Positions 7,866 through 15,268 of a DNA stretch of 64,000 bases are shown here, one piece after another. Both the position numbers and the translations under genes were made by a program. The DNA comes from PALSA-612 sp963776375 (lineage in GTDB: Bacteria; Actinomycetota; Thermoleophilia; Gaiellales; Gaiellaceae): positions 124,001 through 188,000 of the forward strand of contig CAVZMF010000002.1 of assembly GCA_963776375.1 (NCBI GenBank). The letters run 5' to 3'. Each line of letters begins with the position of its first letter. Position 1 is the stretch's first letter. The notes below the pieces were generated by a model. That model was not told where the DNA came from. It did no database searches and was given only the letters and a program-made list of their open reading frames with translations.

Positions 7866-9437
7866 GTGACGCGCCGATTTGCCTGCTCACGGACGAGAGG
7901 TCCGGCGGTTTCGGCCATGGCTGCCTGGCGGCTCGGGACGTGTCGGCTTCGGTTCCTCGGCCATGGCCGCGTCCGGCATCCTTCGGAGGTGGCTCGTAGG
8001 CTCCTGCTCGCCGCTTCGGCGACTGCGCTGGCCGCAGCCGCTGCTGGTGCAGTCAGCGGCGACGGCGGGACGGCGACCCGCGTGGGCGGGGACTGGACGC
8101 GGTTCGGCTACGACGCTGCGCGCTCCTCGAGCGGGCCGGCGCGCACCGGCATCACGGCGGCGAACCTCCGCCGGCTGAAGCTGCAGCGCGTCCGGCTGGA
8201 CGGCACGGTCGACTCGTCGCCGATCTATGCCCGGGCCGTTCGGGTCGCGGGCAAGGTGCGCGACGTCTTCGTCGTCACGACGACGTACGGAAAGACCGAG
8301 GCCGTCGACGCGTCGAGCGGACGGGTCGTGTGGCGCTTCACGCCGGCGGGCTACGCCGGCTGGGCGGGAAGTCCGCAGATCACGAACGCGACGCCGATTC
8401 TCTCGACGGATCGGAGGTACGTTTTCGCCGCAGCGTCGAACGGAAAGCTCTACAAGCTGCGGCTCGCGACAGGCAAGAACGTAGGCGGCCGCTGGCCGGT
8501 CACGATCACGCGTGACCCGACGCACGAGAAGCTCGGGCCTGCGCTCAACCTCTCGCGCGGCCTCTTGCTGGAAGGCACGGGCGGCTACATCGGCGATGCG
8601 CCGCCGTACCAGGGACACGTCGTCGCGATCGACGCCGCGTCCGGTCGCCTCGTCCACGTCTGGAACTCGCTCTGCAGCGACCGGCACGCGCTCATCCAGC
8701 CGTCGACATGCCCGGAGAGCGACTCCGCGATCTGGGCGCGGTCCGGCGTCGTCGTCGAGCCGGGCGCCGGCAACCTGCTCGTCGCCACCGGGAACGCCAG
8801 GTGGGACGGCAAGACGTACTGGGGCGACAGTGTGCTGGAGCTCTCGCCGGACGCCGGGAAGCTGCTCCAGAACTGGACACCCGCGAACCAGGCCGAGCTG
8901 AACTCCGGCGACGTCGATCTCGGCTCGACGGCGCCTGCGCTGCTCGGCAGCGGGCTCGCGGTGCAGAGCGGCAAGGACGGCAAGCTGCGGCTACTCGACC
9001 TCACGAAGCTGAACGGCAACGGCGGCGCCGGGCCGACAACCGGCGGCGAGCTCCAGACGCTGCCGACACCGAGCGGCTCGGGGCTCTTCTCGGCGCCGGC
9101 GGTCTGGCGGAGCGGCGGCCGCACCTGGCTCTTCGTCTCCGACTTCGGCGCCACGGCGGCCTATGTCTTGGACGGCCGCCGGCTCACACAGGCGTGGCAC
9201 GTGTCGGCCGCGGGCACGAGCCCGGTCGTCGCGGGCGGGCTGCTCTACGTCTACGACCCGGGGGGCGAGCTCGACGTCTACGCGCCGACGACCGGGAAGC
9301 GGCTCGCGTCGCTGCCCGCGGGAGCCGGCCACTGGAACAGCCCGATCGTCACCGACGGCCGGATCGCGCTGCCGGTCGGGAACGCGAACGACCACCGCAT
9401 GAGCGGCGTCCTCGACATCTGGCGACTTCCGTCCTGA
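7866..9437 (+). CDS. Secreted PQQ-type beta-propeller protein
   Basis: Up to 523 aa. After an Ala/Leu-rich hydrophobic segment (RRLLLAASATALAAAAAG, a probable signal peptide) come repeated blade motifs with GRVVWRFTPAG, GKLYKLRLATGK and GGELDVYAPTTGKRLA cores, as in pyrrolo-quinoline-quinone-like (PQQ_2) propellers. An early GDWTRFGYDAARSS motif is typical of this class. Probably an extracytoplasmic, possibly redox or ligand-binding, protein; no catalytic residues can be assigned. The start is uncertain: GTG 7866 leaves an unusually long leader, ATG 7917 and GTG 7989 are in frame, and 7989 would place the signal peptide at the very N-terminus. Confidence 0.8.
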   Translation: MTRRFACSRTRGPAVSAMAAWRLGTCRLRFLGHGRVRHPSEVARRLLLAASATALAAAAAGAVSGDGGTATRVGGDWTRFGYDAARSSSGPARTGITAANLRRLKLQRVRLDGTVDSSPIYARAVRVAGKVRDVFVVTTTYGKTEAVDASSGRVVWRFTPAGYAGWAGSPQITNATPILSTDRRYVFAAASNGKLYKLRLATGKNVGGRWPVTITRDPTHEKLGPALNLSRGLLLEGTGGYIGDAPPYQGHVVAIDAASGRLVHVWNSLCSDRHALIQPSTCPESDSAIWARSGVVVEPGAGNLLVATGNARWDGKTYWGDSVLELSPDAGKLLQNWTPANQAELNSGDVDLGSTAPALLGSGLAVQSGKDGKLRLLDLTKLNGNGGAGPTTGGELQTLPTPSGSGLFSAPAVWRSGGRTWLFVSDFGATAAYVLDGRRLTQAWHVSAAGTSPVVAGGLLYVYDPGGELDVYAPTTGKRLASLPAGAGHWNSPIVTDGRIALPVGNANDHRMSGVLDIWRLPS

Positions 9438-9553
9438 TCCGCCAGGCTGCTCGATCGACGTTCGGCGAGGATTCCCGCGGCGAGCTCTACGTCGGCACCC
9501 TCGGCGGGCAGGTCTACAAGCTCAGCTCGTTCGGACCAGCGTCATCGTCTTGA
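9438..9553 (+). pseudogene. C-terminal remnant of a PQQ-dependent sugar dehydrogenase-like propeller
   Basis: Just after the propeller stop, in another frame, about 30 codons read STFGEDSRGELYVGTLGGQV then YKLSSF. This is the typical last blade of soluble PQQ sugar dehydrogenase or HHIP-like proteins (SFGED...GELY...GGxVYKL). No start codon or upstream domain accompanies it, so it is a relic. It overlaps the end of the minus-strand gene at 9522. Confidence 0.45.
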
Positions 9554-10016
9554 TCGGGTCGCCTCTGACGAGAAGCCGGCCCGCCGGAACTCTCACCGTG
9601 CAGCGCGGATTGGGATCGTCCTTGTCCGGCGCGTTGGGGATGCAGCTCGCGGCCTTCCGGTAGCTCGCGCGGACCGCGGAGATCGGATCGCCGAGCCGGA
9701 CCGCCTTGTCGGTGCGGGCGGCCGGGTTGTCGGTTCGGATCGAGTCGACGCGACCGTCGCGCAGGCCGACTTGCAGGTGCGGGTAGAGCAGGACGTCGCC
9801 GGGCGCGTGGCCCACGGCATGTGGCCGACCCAGCACGCCGAAGACGTTCTCCCGCGTCTCGCCGAGCACCACCTTCCCGACCCGGCCGTTCACCTCGTCG
9901 ATCTGGAGGACGCGCGCGGGCTCGCCCGAGCTCCGCGTCGCGAATCCGTAGGCGGCCACGCCGATGCCGGCGACGACCGCGACCGCGACGAGGACCGCGA
10001 TCGTGCGGCTCGACAT
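9522..10016 (-). CDS. Membrane-anchored or secreted protein of unknown function
   Basis: 164 aa. An N-terminal hydrophobic helix (residues 5-26, AVLVAVAVVAGIGVAAYGF) anchors or exports it. Two similar halves follow: GKVVLGETRENVFGVLGRP and KAVRLGDPISAVRASYRKA. The G-x-T/D-x-x-x-V-x-x-x-L/Y spacing resembles the BamE/SmpA-like fold in which a lipoprotein-sized domain is repeated; that is inference. A CIPNAPDKDDPNPRC segment could form a disulfide. The ATG overlaps the stop of the upstream small gene (TGATG), so the two are translationally coupled. Confidence 0.7.
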   Translation of the reverse strand: MSSRTIAVLVAVAVVAGIGVAAYGFATRSSGEPARVLQIDEVNGRVGKVVLGETRENVFGVLGRPHAVGHAPGDVLLYPHLQVGLRDGRVDSIRTDNPAARTDKAVRLGDPISAVRASYRKAASCIPNAPDKDDPNPRCTVRVPAGRLLVRGDPIKTMTLVRTS

Positions 10017-10234
10017 CAGCTCCGGCGGCGCCTGACCTGCGGTCCCTGCTGGCCGAGCGCGGCGTACGCGAGCGCCTGCAGCGACTCCCGCAGCGCCCGC
10101 AGCTCGTGAACGAGCGGCGCGAGATTGTCGCCGGAGTCGAGCCGGTGGTTGAGCGCGCGCACCTCGGCGGTGAGCGCGTCGAGGCGCTCGAGTAGCGCGT
10201 CGAGCTGGCGGTCGCCGACTTCTCTCCGCTCCAT
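10016..10234 (-). CDS. Small coiled-coil protein, unknown function
   Basis: A 72-aa charged protein with heptad leucines (LDALLERLDALTAEVRALNH and VHELRALRESLQALAYAALG), so probably a dimeric coiled coil, with a basic end (QVRRRRS). It is the first gene of a two-gene minus-strand unit with the membrane protein at 9522 (1-nt overlap). A TACCAT box about 9 nt before the ATG may be its -10 element. This promoter lies back to back with that of the cobalamin riboswitch. Confidence 0.65.
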   Translation of the reverse strand: MERREVGDRQLDALLERLDALTAEVRALNHRLDSGDNLAPLVHELRALRESLQALAYAALGQQGPQVRRRRS

Positions 10235-10244
10235 CGAGGCTCAA

Positions 10245-10430
10245 TGGTAGGCTCGCTCCCTCAGACCGGCGAGCGGTAAGGGAACCCGGTGCGAATCCGG
10301 GACGGTCCCGCCGCTGTGAGGGGAGATGCCCTCCGCCACGACGCCACTGGGCCCTGCCTACCGAGGTAGGGGCCGGGAAGGCGGCGGAGGGGGAGCCCCG
10401 AGTCAGAAGACCTGCCTCCCGCCGAGACAC
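10245..10430 (+). promoter_or_regulatory. Cobalamin (adenosylcobalamin) riboswitch
   Basis: The leader of btuF contains all hallmark segments in order: GGTAAGGGAACCCGGTGCGA and AATCCGGGACGGTCCCGCCG with GCTGTGA (10276-10321), the conserved GCCACTGG (about 10344-10352), a GGGAAGG segment (about 10374-10380), and the B12 box AGTCAGAAGACCTGCC (10401-10416). A -10-like TAGGCT at 10248-10253 would start the RNA right before it. It should switch off the downstream cobalamin importer when cobalamin is plentiful, probably by sequestering the GGAGG at 10446-10450 or by termination; which of these is not determined. Confidence 0.95.
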
Positions 10431-10458
10431 CGAACCCCTCGCGGAAGGAGGATTCGTC

Positions 10459-11322
10459 GTGAAGTACCTCTTCGCCTCGCTCCTGGCGGCGCTTGTCGTC
10501 GGGACCGCCGCGTCCACCGTCTCGGCGCACGTCCACGGGACGGCGGCCGCGATGCCCAAGCGCATCGTGTCGCTCTCCCCGACGGCGACGGAGACGCTGT
10601 TCAGGATCGGCGCCGGCAAGCAGGTGATCGCCGTCGACGACCGGTCGGACTACCCGAAGTCCGCGCCGAAGACGAGCCTGTCCGGCTTCACCCCCAACGT
10701 CGAAGCGATCGTCGCCTACCACCCCGACCTCGTCGTCATCTCCTACTCGCCGAAGGACTTCGCGGGCGCGCTGGCCAAGGCGCACGTCCGCGTCCTCGAC
10801 CAGGAGCCGGCCGACACCTTCAAGGACGCCTACGCGCAGATCGTCCAACTGGGGCGCGTCACCGGCCACCTCGAGGAGGCCAACGCGCTCGTGGCGCGGA
10901 TGAAGGCGCGGATCGCGAAGCTCGTCAAGGGCGCGCCGAAGAAGTCGACGTCCGTGTACGACGAGCTCAGCCCCGACTACTACTCGGCAACGTCGGCGTC
11001 GATCATCGGGCAGGTGCTCCGGCTCTTCGGCCTGAAGAACATCGCCGACGCCGCGCCCGGGGCGGGCTCGGTCGGCGCCGTGCAGCTCTCGGCCGAGTAC
11101 ATCGTCTCGCAGAGCCCCGACCTGATCGTGCTCGCGGACACGCGCTGCTGCGGCCAGAGCCGCTCGAGGGTCTCGCAGCGGCCCGGCTGGGGGACGATCG
11201 CGGCGGTCAGGAAAGGCGCGATCGCCGTCATCGACGACTCGATCGCCTCGCGCTGGGGCCCGCGCCTCGTCAACTTCGTCAACGCCGTCTCGAGCGCGCT
11301 GAAGACGACGGCCAACAAGTAG
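10459..11322 (+). CDS. btuF: ABC transporter substrate-binding protein for cobalamin (BtuF-like)
   Basis: A 287-aa periplasmic-type binding protein. The signal peptide spans about residues 1-24 (LFASLLAALVVGTAASTVSA), followed by the class III binding-protein fold opening PKRIVSLSPTATETLFRIG. The later YSPKDFAGALAKAHVRVL and RPGWGTIAAVRKGAI motifs are typical of BtuF/FecB-like proteins. Cobalamin specificity is inferred from the riboswitch directly upstream. There is no lipobox cysteine, so the anchoring mode is unclear. GTG start after GGAAGGAGGATTC. First gene of btuF-btuC-btuD. Confidence 0.92.
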   Translation: MKYLFASLLAALVVGTAASTVSAHVHGTAAAMPKRIVSLSPTATETLFRIGAGKQVIAVDDRSDYPKSAPKTSLSGFTPNVEAIVAYHPDLVVISYSPKDFAGALAKAHVRVLDQEPADTFKDAYAQIVQLGRVTGHLEEANALVARMKARIAKLVKGAPKKSTSVYDELSPDYYSATSASIIGQVLRLFGLKNIADAAPGAGSVGAVQLSAEYIVSQSPDLIVLADTRCCGQSRSRVSQRPGWGTIAAVRKGAIAVIDDSIASRWGPRLVNFVNAVSSALKTTANK

Positions 11323-11337
11323 CCCCGAGTCGGTGAA

Positions 11338-12597
11338 GTGATGGCGTTGTCTGGTCGCAACGAGTCGCCGCCGGAGCCCGGCTTTGCCGGGCGGGAGGCT
11401 CACCCACGCGAGGCAACGGTGGAATCGCTGTCACCCACCGCCGGCTCCGCAACCGTGGGGCTGCTCGGAGCCGTTGGGAAGGAGGGGGTCCGTGGGGGAA
11501 CCAGGGGTTCCCCCACGCGAGCGCAGCTGCCTCTGACCGAGGCCGCGAAGGTAGACGCACGGCGGCGACGCGCCCACGGGCGCACGTGGGTCTGGATGGG
11601 AGGCGGCGTCGCGTTCGCGCTCGCGGCGTTGCTGATCGGCGTCGCGGTCGGCCCGGCGCCGATCGGGATCGGCGCGATCGTCGAGTCCGCCGCCTCCCAT
11701 CTGCCGTTCCTCGGCCTGCACTCGCACCTGTCCGCGTCGGACTCGGCGATCGTCTGGGAGCTGCGGCTGCCGCGGGTCGTGCTCGGCCTGCTCGTGGGAG
11801 CGATGCTCTCGTGCGCAGGCGCGACCTACCAGGGCGTCTTCCGCAACCCGCTCGTCGATCCGTACCTCCTCGGCGTCGCCGCCGGAGCCGGGCTGGGCGC
11901 GACGCTGATGATCGCGTACGCGCCCGGGCAGGCGTTCGACGGCGACCTGCTCCCGGTCGCGGCCTTCGCCGGCGGCGCGATCGCCGTCGTGATCGCGTAC
12001 GCGATCGGCCGCACGTCGAGGTCGCGCGTCTCGGCCACGCTCGTGCTCGCCGGCGTCACCGTCACGGCGTTCCTGACATCGATCCAGACGTTCGTGCAGC
12101 AGCAGCACTCGGACACGCTCCAGGCCGTCTACTCCTGGATTCTCGGCAGCCTGGACACGGCCGGCTGGCACGACGTCGTACTGATCCTGCCCTATGCGGC
12201 CGTGAGCGCGATCGTGCTGCTCCTCCACCGGCGCGTGCTCGACGTCATGACGCTGGGCGACGACGAAGCCTCGGCGCTGGGTGTGAACGTCGGCAGGACG
12301 CGCCTCCTACTGGTCGTCGCAGCAACGATCGGCACGGCCGCTGCGGTGGCGGTCGCCGGGCTGATCGGCTTCATCGGGATCATCGTCCCGCACTTCATCC
12401 GCCTCGTCGCGGGCTCGAGCTACCGCATCGTCGTCCCGCTGTCGCTGCTCGTCGGCGGCGGGTTTCTCGTCCTCTGCGACGTGCTCGCCCGGACGGTCGT
12501 GTCGCCTGCCGAACTGCCGATCGGCGTCGTCACCGCCTTCTTCGGCGCGCCGTTCTTCGCCGTCGTCTTGCGGACGAGCAGGAGCGTCGGGCCGTGA
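11338..12597 (+). CDS. btuC: Cobalamin ABC transporter permease (BtuC/FecCD family)
   Basis: The FecCD-type permease region runs from about residue 87 (MGGGVAFALAALLIGVAVG) through about ten transmembrane helices, with family motifs LRLPRVVLGLLVGAMLSCAG, YQGVFRNPLVDPYLLGVAAG and GLIGFIGIIVPHFIRLVAG. The first 86 codons do not look like the family: they translate a GC-rich, hairpin-bearing insert (11350-11530) and may be untranslated. The true start may be ATG 11596. The 3' end overlaps btuD (GTGA). Imports cobalamin together with BtuF and BtuD. Confidence 0.92.
   Translation: MMALSGRNESPPEPGFAGREAHPREATVESLSPTAGSATVGLLGAVGKEGVRGGTRGSPTRAQLPLTEAAKVDARRRRAHGRTWVWMGGGVAFALAALLIGVAVGPAPIGIGAIVESAASHLPFLGLHSHLSASDSAIVWELRLPRVVLGLLVGAMLSCAGATYQGVFRNPLVDPYLLGVAAGAGLGATLMIAYAPGQAFDGDLLPVAAFAGGAIAVVIAYAIGRTSRSRVSATLVLAGVTVTAFLTSIQTFVQQQHSDTLQAVYSWILGSLDTAGWHDVVLILPYAAVSAIVLLLHRRVLDVMTLGDDEASALGVNVGRTRLLLVVAATIGTAAAVAVAGLIGFIGIIVPHFIRLVAGSSYRIVVPLSLLVGGGFLVLCDVLARTVVSPAELPIGVVTAFFGAPFFAVVLRTSRSVGP
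11350..11530. repeat. Palindrome-bearing insert at the btuC 5' end
   Basis: Between btuF and the recognisable btuC region lies about 180 nt of atypical sequence. It contains a short CCCGGC/GCCGGG hairpin (11377-11392) and a perfect 12-bp inverted repeat CGTGGGGGAACC/GGTTCCCCCACG with AGG as loop (11491-11517). CCCACGCGA occurs twice (around 11404 and 11512). Its segment CCCACCGCCGGCTCCGCAA recurs exactly near 60340 inside another gene, again in an open frame. It looks like a small dispersed repeat of REP/MITE size. Confidence 0.5.
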
Positions 12598-13370
12598 CGG
12601 CGCTGGCGCTGCGAGAGCTGACCGTCGACCTCGGCGGCGCGCGGATCCTCGACGGCGTCTGCGGCTCGGTCGAGCCCGGCGAGTGGGTGACGGTGATCGG
12701 CCCGAACGGCGCCGGGAAGAGCACCCTGCTCCGGGCGGTCGCAGGCCTCGTCCCGCGGCAGGGCGCCGTCCAGATCGGCGGCGACGACGGCTCGGCGCTC
12801 GGCCGGCGCGAGCTCGCACGGCGCATCGCCCTCGTCCCGCAGCTCCCGGAGCTGCCGCCCTCGATGACCGTCGCCGAATACGTGCTGCTCGGCCGCACGC
12901 CGCACCTCGGCTACCTCGGGCGGGAGGGCGGGCACGACCTCGAGATCGCAGACGCTGCCCTCGTCCGCCTCGACCTCGTCGACTTCGCCGAGCGCAAGCT
13001 GGGCACGCTGAGCGGCGGCGAGCGCCAGCGGGTCGTGCTCGCGCGCGCGTTCGCACAGCAGGCGCCGATCCTGCTGCTGGACGAGCCGACGAGCTCGCTC
13101 GACATCGGCCGGGGCCAGCAGGCGCTCGAGCTCGTCGACAACCTGCGCCGCGAGGCCGGCTTGACCGTCCTGGCGGCGATGCACGACCTGACGCTGGCCG
13201 GCCAGTACGCCGACCGCCTGCTGCTGCTCGACGGCGGCCGCATCGTCGCCGCAGGGGTCGTCGACGACGTGCTCAGGGACGAGCTGATCGCCCGTCACTA
13301 CGGCGCATCTGTGCGAGTGCTGCGGGACGACGACGGCCATGTCGTCGTCGTCCCGGTCCGGCACGGTTAG
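12594..13370 (+). CDS. btuD: Cobalamin ABC transporter ATP-binding protein
   Basis: 258 aa. Walker A GPNGAGKST (about residues 38-46), Q-loop ALVPQLPELPPSMTVAEYV, ABC signature LSGGERQRV, Walker B PILLLDEPTSSLD and switch histidine AAMHDLTLAG are all intact. This is the FepC/BtuD-type ATPase that drives import. The GTG start overlaps the btuC stop by 4 nt. With btuF and btuC it makes a complete importer; no cobalamin biosynthesis genes are near, which fits salvage from outside. Confidence 0.95.
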   Translation: MTALALRELTVDLGGARILDGVCGSVEPGEWVTVIGPNGAGKSTLLRAVAGLVPRQGAVQIGGDDGSALGRRELARRIALVPQLPELPPSMTVAEYVLLGRTPHLGYLGREGGHDLEIADAALVRLDLVDFAERKLGTLSGGERQRVVLARAFAQQAPILLLDEPTSSLDIGRGQQALELVDNLRREAGLTVLAAMHDLTLAGQYADRLLLLDGGRIVAAGVVDDVLRDELIARHYGASVRVLRDDDGHVVVVPVRHG

Positions 13371-13373
13371 CCC

Positions 13374-13877
13374 GTGCAGAGGGTGGCGATCCTCGGCTCC
13401 GGCGGGGCCGGCAAGAGCGTGCTCGCCGACGCGATCGCCGAGCGCACCGGGCTCCCGGTGGTCCATCTCGACGTCCTGTACTGGAAGCCGGACTGGACGC
13501 AGCCGCCGCCCGAGGAGTTCGCCGCAGCGCTCGACAGCGCCGTGGCCAGGGACCGCTGGATCCTGGACGGCAACTTCCTTCGGGACGGCGAGGATCCCCG
13601 CTTCGCCCGCGCGGACACGGTCATCCTCCTCGACCTCCCGCGCACGACCTGCCTGTGGCGCGTCCTCGAGCGCCGGATCCGGGAAGCGCAAAAGCCGCGC
13701 CGCGACCTGCCCGCAGGATGCCGGGAGACGATCGATCTCTCGTTCATGCGCTGGGTCTGGCGCTATCCGGACCGGAGCCTTCCGCGCGTGCTCGCGCAGC
13801 TCGAGGGTCTCGACGGAGTCGACGTCCGCCGGCTGCACTCGACCGACGACGTGCGGGAGTACCTGGAGCGCCTCTAG
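13374..13877 (+). CDS. P-loop adenylate kinase-like protein (topology-modulation/FlaR family)
   Basis: 167 aa. Walker A is GSGGAGKSVLA (about residues 8-18), followed by VHLDVLYWKPDW and DRWILDGNF, the arrangement of small AAA-type kinase-like proteins annotated as DNA topology modulation protein. A lid-like basic stretch ERRIREAQKPRRDLP follows. Probably a small-molecule or nucleotide kinase; the substrate is unknown. It starts with GTG 3 nt after btuD, so it may be co-transcribed with the importer. It ends convergent with and overlapping the gene at 13874 by 4 nt. Confidence 0.8.
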   Translation: MQRVAILGSGGAGKSVLADAIAERTGLPVVHLDVLYWKPDWTQPPPEEFAAALDSAVARDRWILDGNFLRDGEDPRFARADTVILLDLPRTTCLWRVLERRIREAQKPRRDLPAGCRETIDLSFMRWVWRYPDRSLPRVLAQLEGLDGVDVRRLHSTDDVREYLERL

Positions 13878-14491
13878 CCCGACCAGGGCGGGAGTTCGAG
13901 CGCCCGCTCGAAGGCGTCCCGGTCGTGCACGGGCTCGCCGTGCGAGACGATCACGAGCTCGAACGGCAGCTCGAGCATCGCCCGGAACGCCGGCAGGACG
14001 CGCTCTTCGTGCCACGGCGTCGCCCAGATCAGCAGCTCGCCGTGCGGCGCCGTCATGCCGTCGGCGAAGACGAGCGCGCGCTGCTCCGGCAGCCAGAGCG
14101 GCGTCTCGTTGCCGCCGCGCCCGTCGTAGAGCGCGACGAGCCCACCGGGAAGCTCGCTACCCGGCTGGATGCCCTCGAGCTCGGTCTCGGGGACGTTCCC
14201 GCGCCAGAAGAGGTACGGACCGAACGCGCGAGCGCCGTAGCGTTTGACGATGAGGTCGACGTCGCGGACGTGATCCGGCTTGAGGATCACTGCGAGTGTC
14301 GGCGGCTTCGCGTCGAGTCGCGCCCAGACCTCGCTCTCCTCCTCGGGCGGCGCGATCGGGTCGAGGACGGCCACCTCGCCTCCCGACTCGACGCAGGTCG
14401 CGTTCACGGTCGGCCCCCAGCCGAGACCGGGCCGCCAGTCGTCGTAGTCGACCTGCCAGAGCCAGAGCGTCTGGACGACGTCGACGATCAC
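13874..14491 (-). CDS. Metallo-beta-lactamase-like fold protein
   Basis: 205 aa. The order of segments (WGPTVNATCVESGGEVAVLD, AVILKPDHVRDVDLIVKRYG, RALVFADGMTAPHGEL, FELVIVSHGEPVHDRDAFE) follows the strand order of the metallo-beta-lactamase fold. The canonical HxHxDH motif is degenerate, with only an H-V-R-D remnant after KPD, so metal binding is doubtful. Translation starts at a GTG overlapping the stop of the upstream gene (GTGA), so the two are coupled. Probably a non-classical hydrolase or a binding protein. Confidence 0.65.
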   Translation of the reverse strand: MIVDVVQTLWLWQVDYDDWRPGLGWGPTVNATCVESGGEVAVLDPIAPPEEESEVWARLDAKPPTLAVILKPDHVRDVDLIVKRYGARAFGPYLFWRGNVPETELEGIQPGSELPGGLVALYDGRGGNETPLWLPEQRALVFADGMTAPHGELLIWATPWHEERVLPAFRAMLELPFELVIVSHGEPVHDRDAFERALELPPWSG

Positions 14492-15246
14492 GGCGACGCC
14501 AGCCAGCCCGGCTCCGGGCGTGTCAGCCGCTGCTCGTCCACGAGCCGCTCGATCAGCCCCTCGTGCCAGAGCCAGGTCCACGAGAACCAGCGCCTCGGCT
14601 CGCGCTCGGGGCAGACGACGGCGGCGCGGACGCCGGCGACGACGAGCTCGTCGAGGCCGCCGCGCGTGGACGCGTTCGGATGGATCTGGTCCCAGCGCGC
14701 CAGCTCGGTCACCCAGTCGTCGTCGACCTGGAAGAAGCGCGCGACGACGGCGCCGCAGCGCTCGAGCGGCGTGCGGATCCCCTTCAGCTCCTTGGGCTTG
14801 AGGTCGAGCTCGCGCAGGATGTCCTCCGTCAGCGACGGCCCCATGTTGCCGAGGTGCCGGAGCAGCAGGGCCCAGCCCTCGTCCTCGGCCTCCATGCGCG
14901 CGATCTCGGCGCGGCAGACCGGGTCCGCAAGCGCGGCCGCCTCGGCGCTCAGGAACATGGTCTTGCCGCGGTGGATCTTGGCGGCCTGGACGTCGTCGCG
15001 GCGCGCGAGCTCGAAGCCCCACGGCCACTTGGTCGCGGGCCACTCGGCGAAGCCGCCGGCGCCGGGCTTGTACGGCTCCTCGTGGCAGGCCTCGTGCAGG
15101 CTCGGGAGCGCGCAGTCGGTCGTCCGCGTGAGCAGCCCGCGGTCGCGGACGAAGGCGGCCGCGTCATCGATCGTCTGAAGCGCGCGGTCGGGCGTCAGGC
15201 GGCACTCGTACGCGCGCCGCTCCTGCAGCTCGCTGAGGGTCGGCAC
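14488..15246 (-). CDS. AlkZ-related winged-helix-type protein
   Basis: About 252 aa. Segments ALPSLHEACHEEPYKPG, WPWGFELARRDDVQAAKIHR then GKTMFL, LRHLGNMGPSLTEDILRELD and YLFW-like aromatic stretches resemble the AlkZ/YcaQ-related family, whose founders are DNA glycosylases acting on bulky or crosslinked lesions. A catalytic role is not shown here. The start is probably GTG 15246, although AAGGAGG lies only 2 nt before it; upstream in-frame starts would overlap the divergent CinA-like gene. It is coupled to the downstream MBL-like gene. Confidence 0.6.
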   Translation of the reverse strand: MPTLSELQERRAYECRLTPDRALQTIDDAAAFVRDRGLLTRTTDCALPSLHEACHEEPYKPGAGGFAEWPATKWPWGFELARRDDVQAAKIHRGKTMFLSAEAAALADPVCRAEIARMEAEDEGWALLLRHLGNMGPSLTEDILRELDLKPKELKGIRTPLERCGAVVARFFQVDDDWVTELARWDQIHPNASTRGGLDELVVAGVRAAVVCPEREPRRWFSWTWLWHEGLIERLVDEQRLTRPEPGWLASP

Positions 15247-15254
15247 GGCCTCCT

Positions 15255-15260
15255 TATACT
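15255..15260 (+). promoter_or_regulatory. -10 box TATACT, 8 nt before a start codon
   Basis: A consensus-like hexamer 8 nt ahead of the GTG at 15269, with no Shine-Dalgarno sequence in between; predicts leaderless translation of the CinA-like gene. Confidence 0.6.
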
Positions 15261-15268
15261 CGGCCCGC

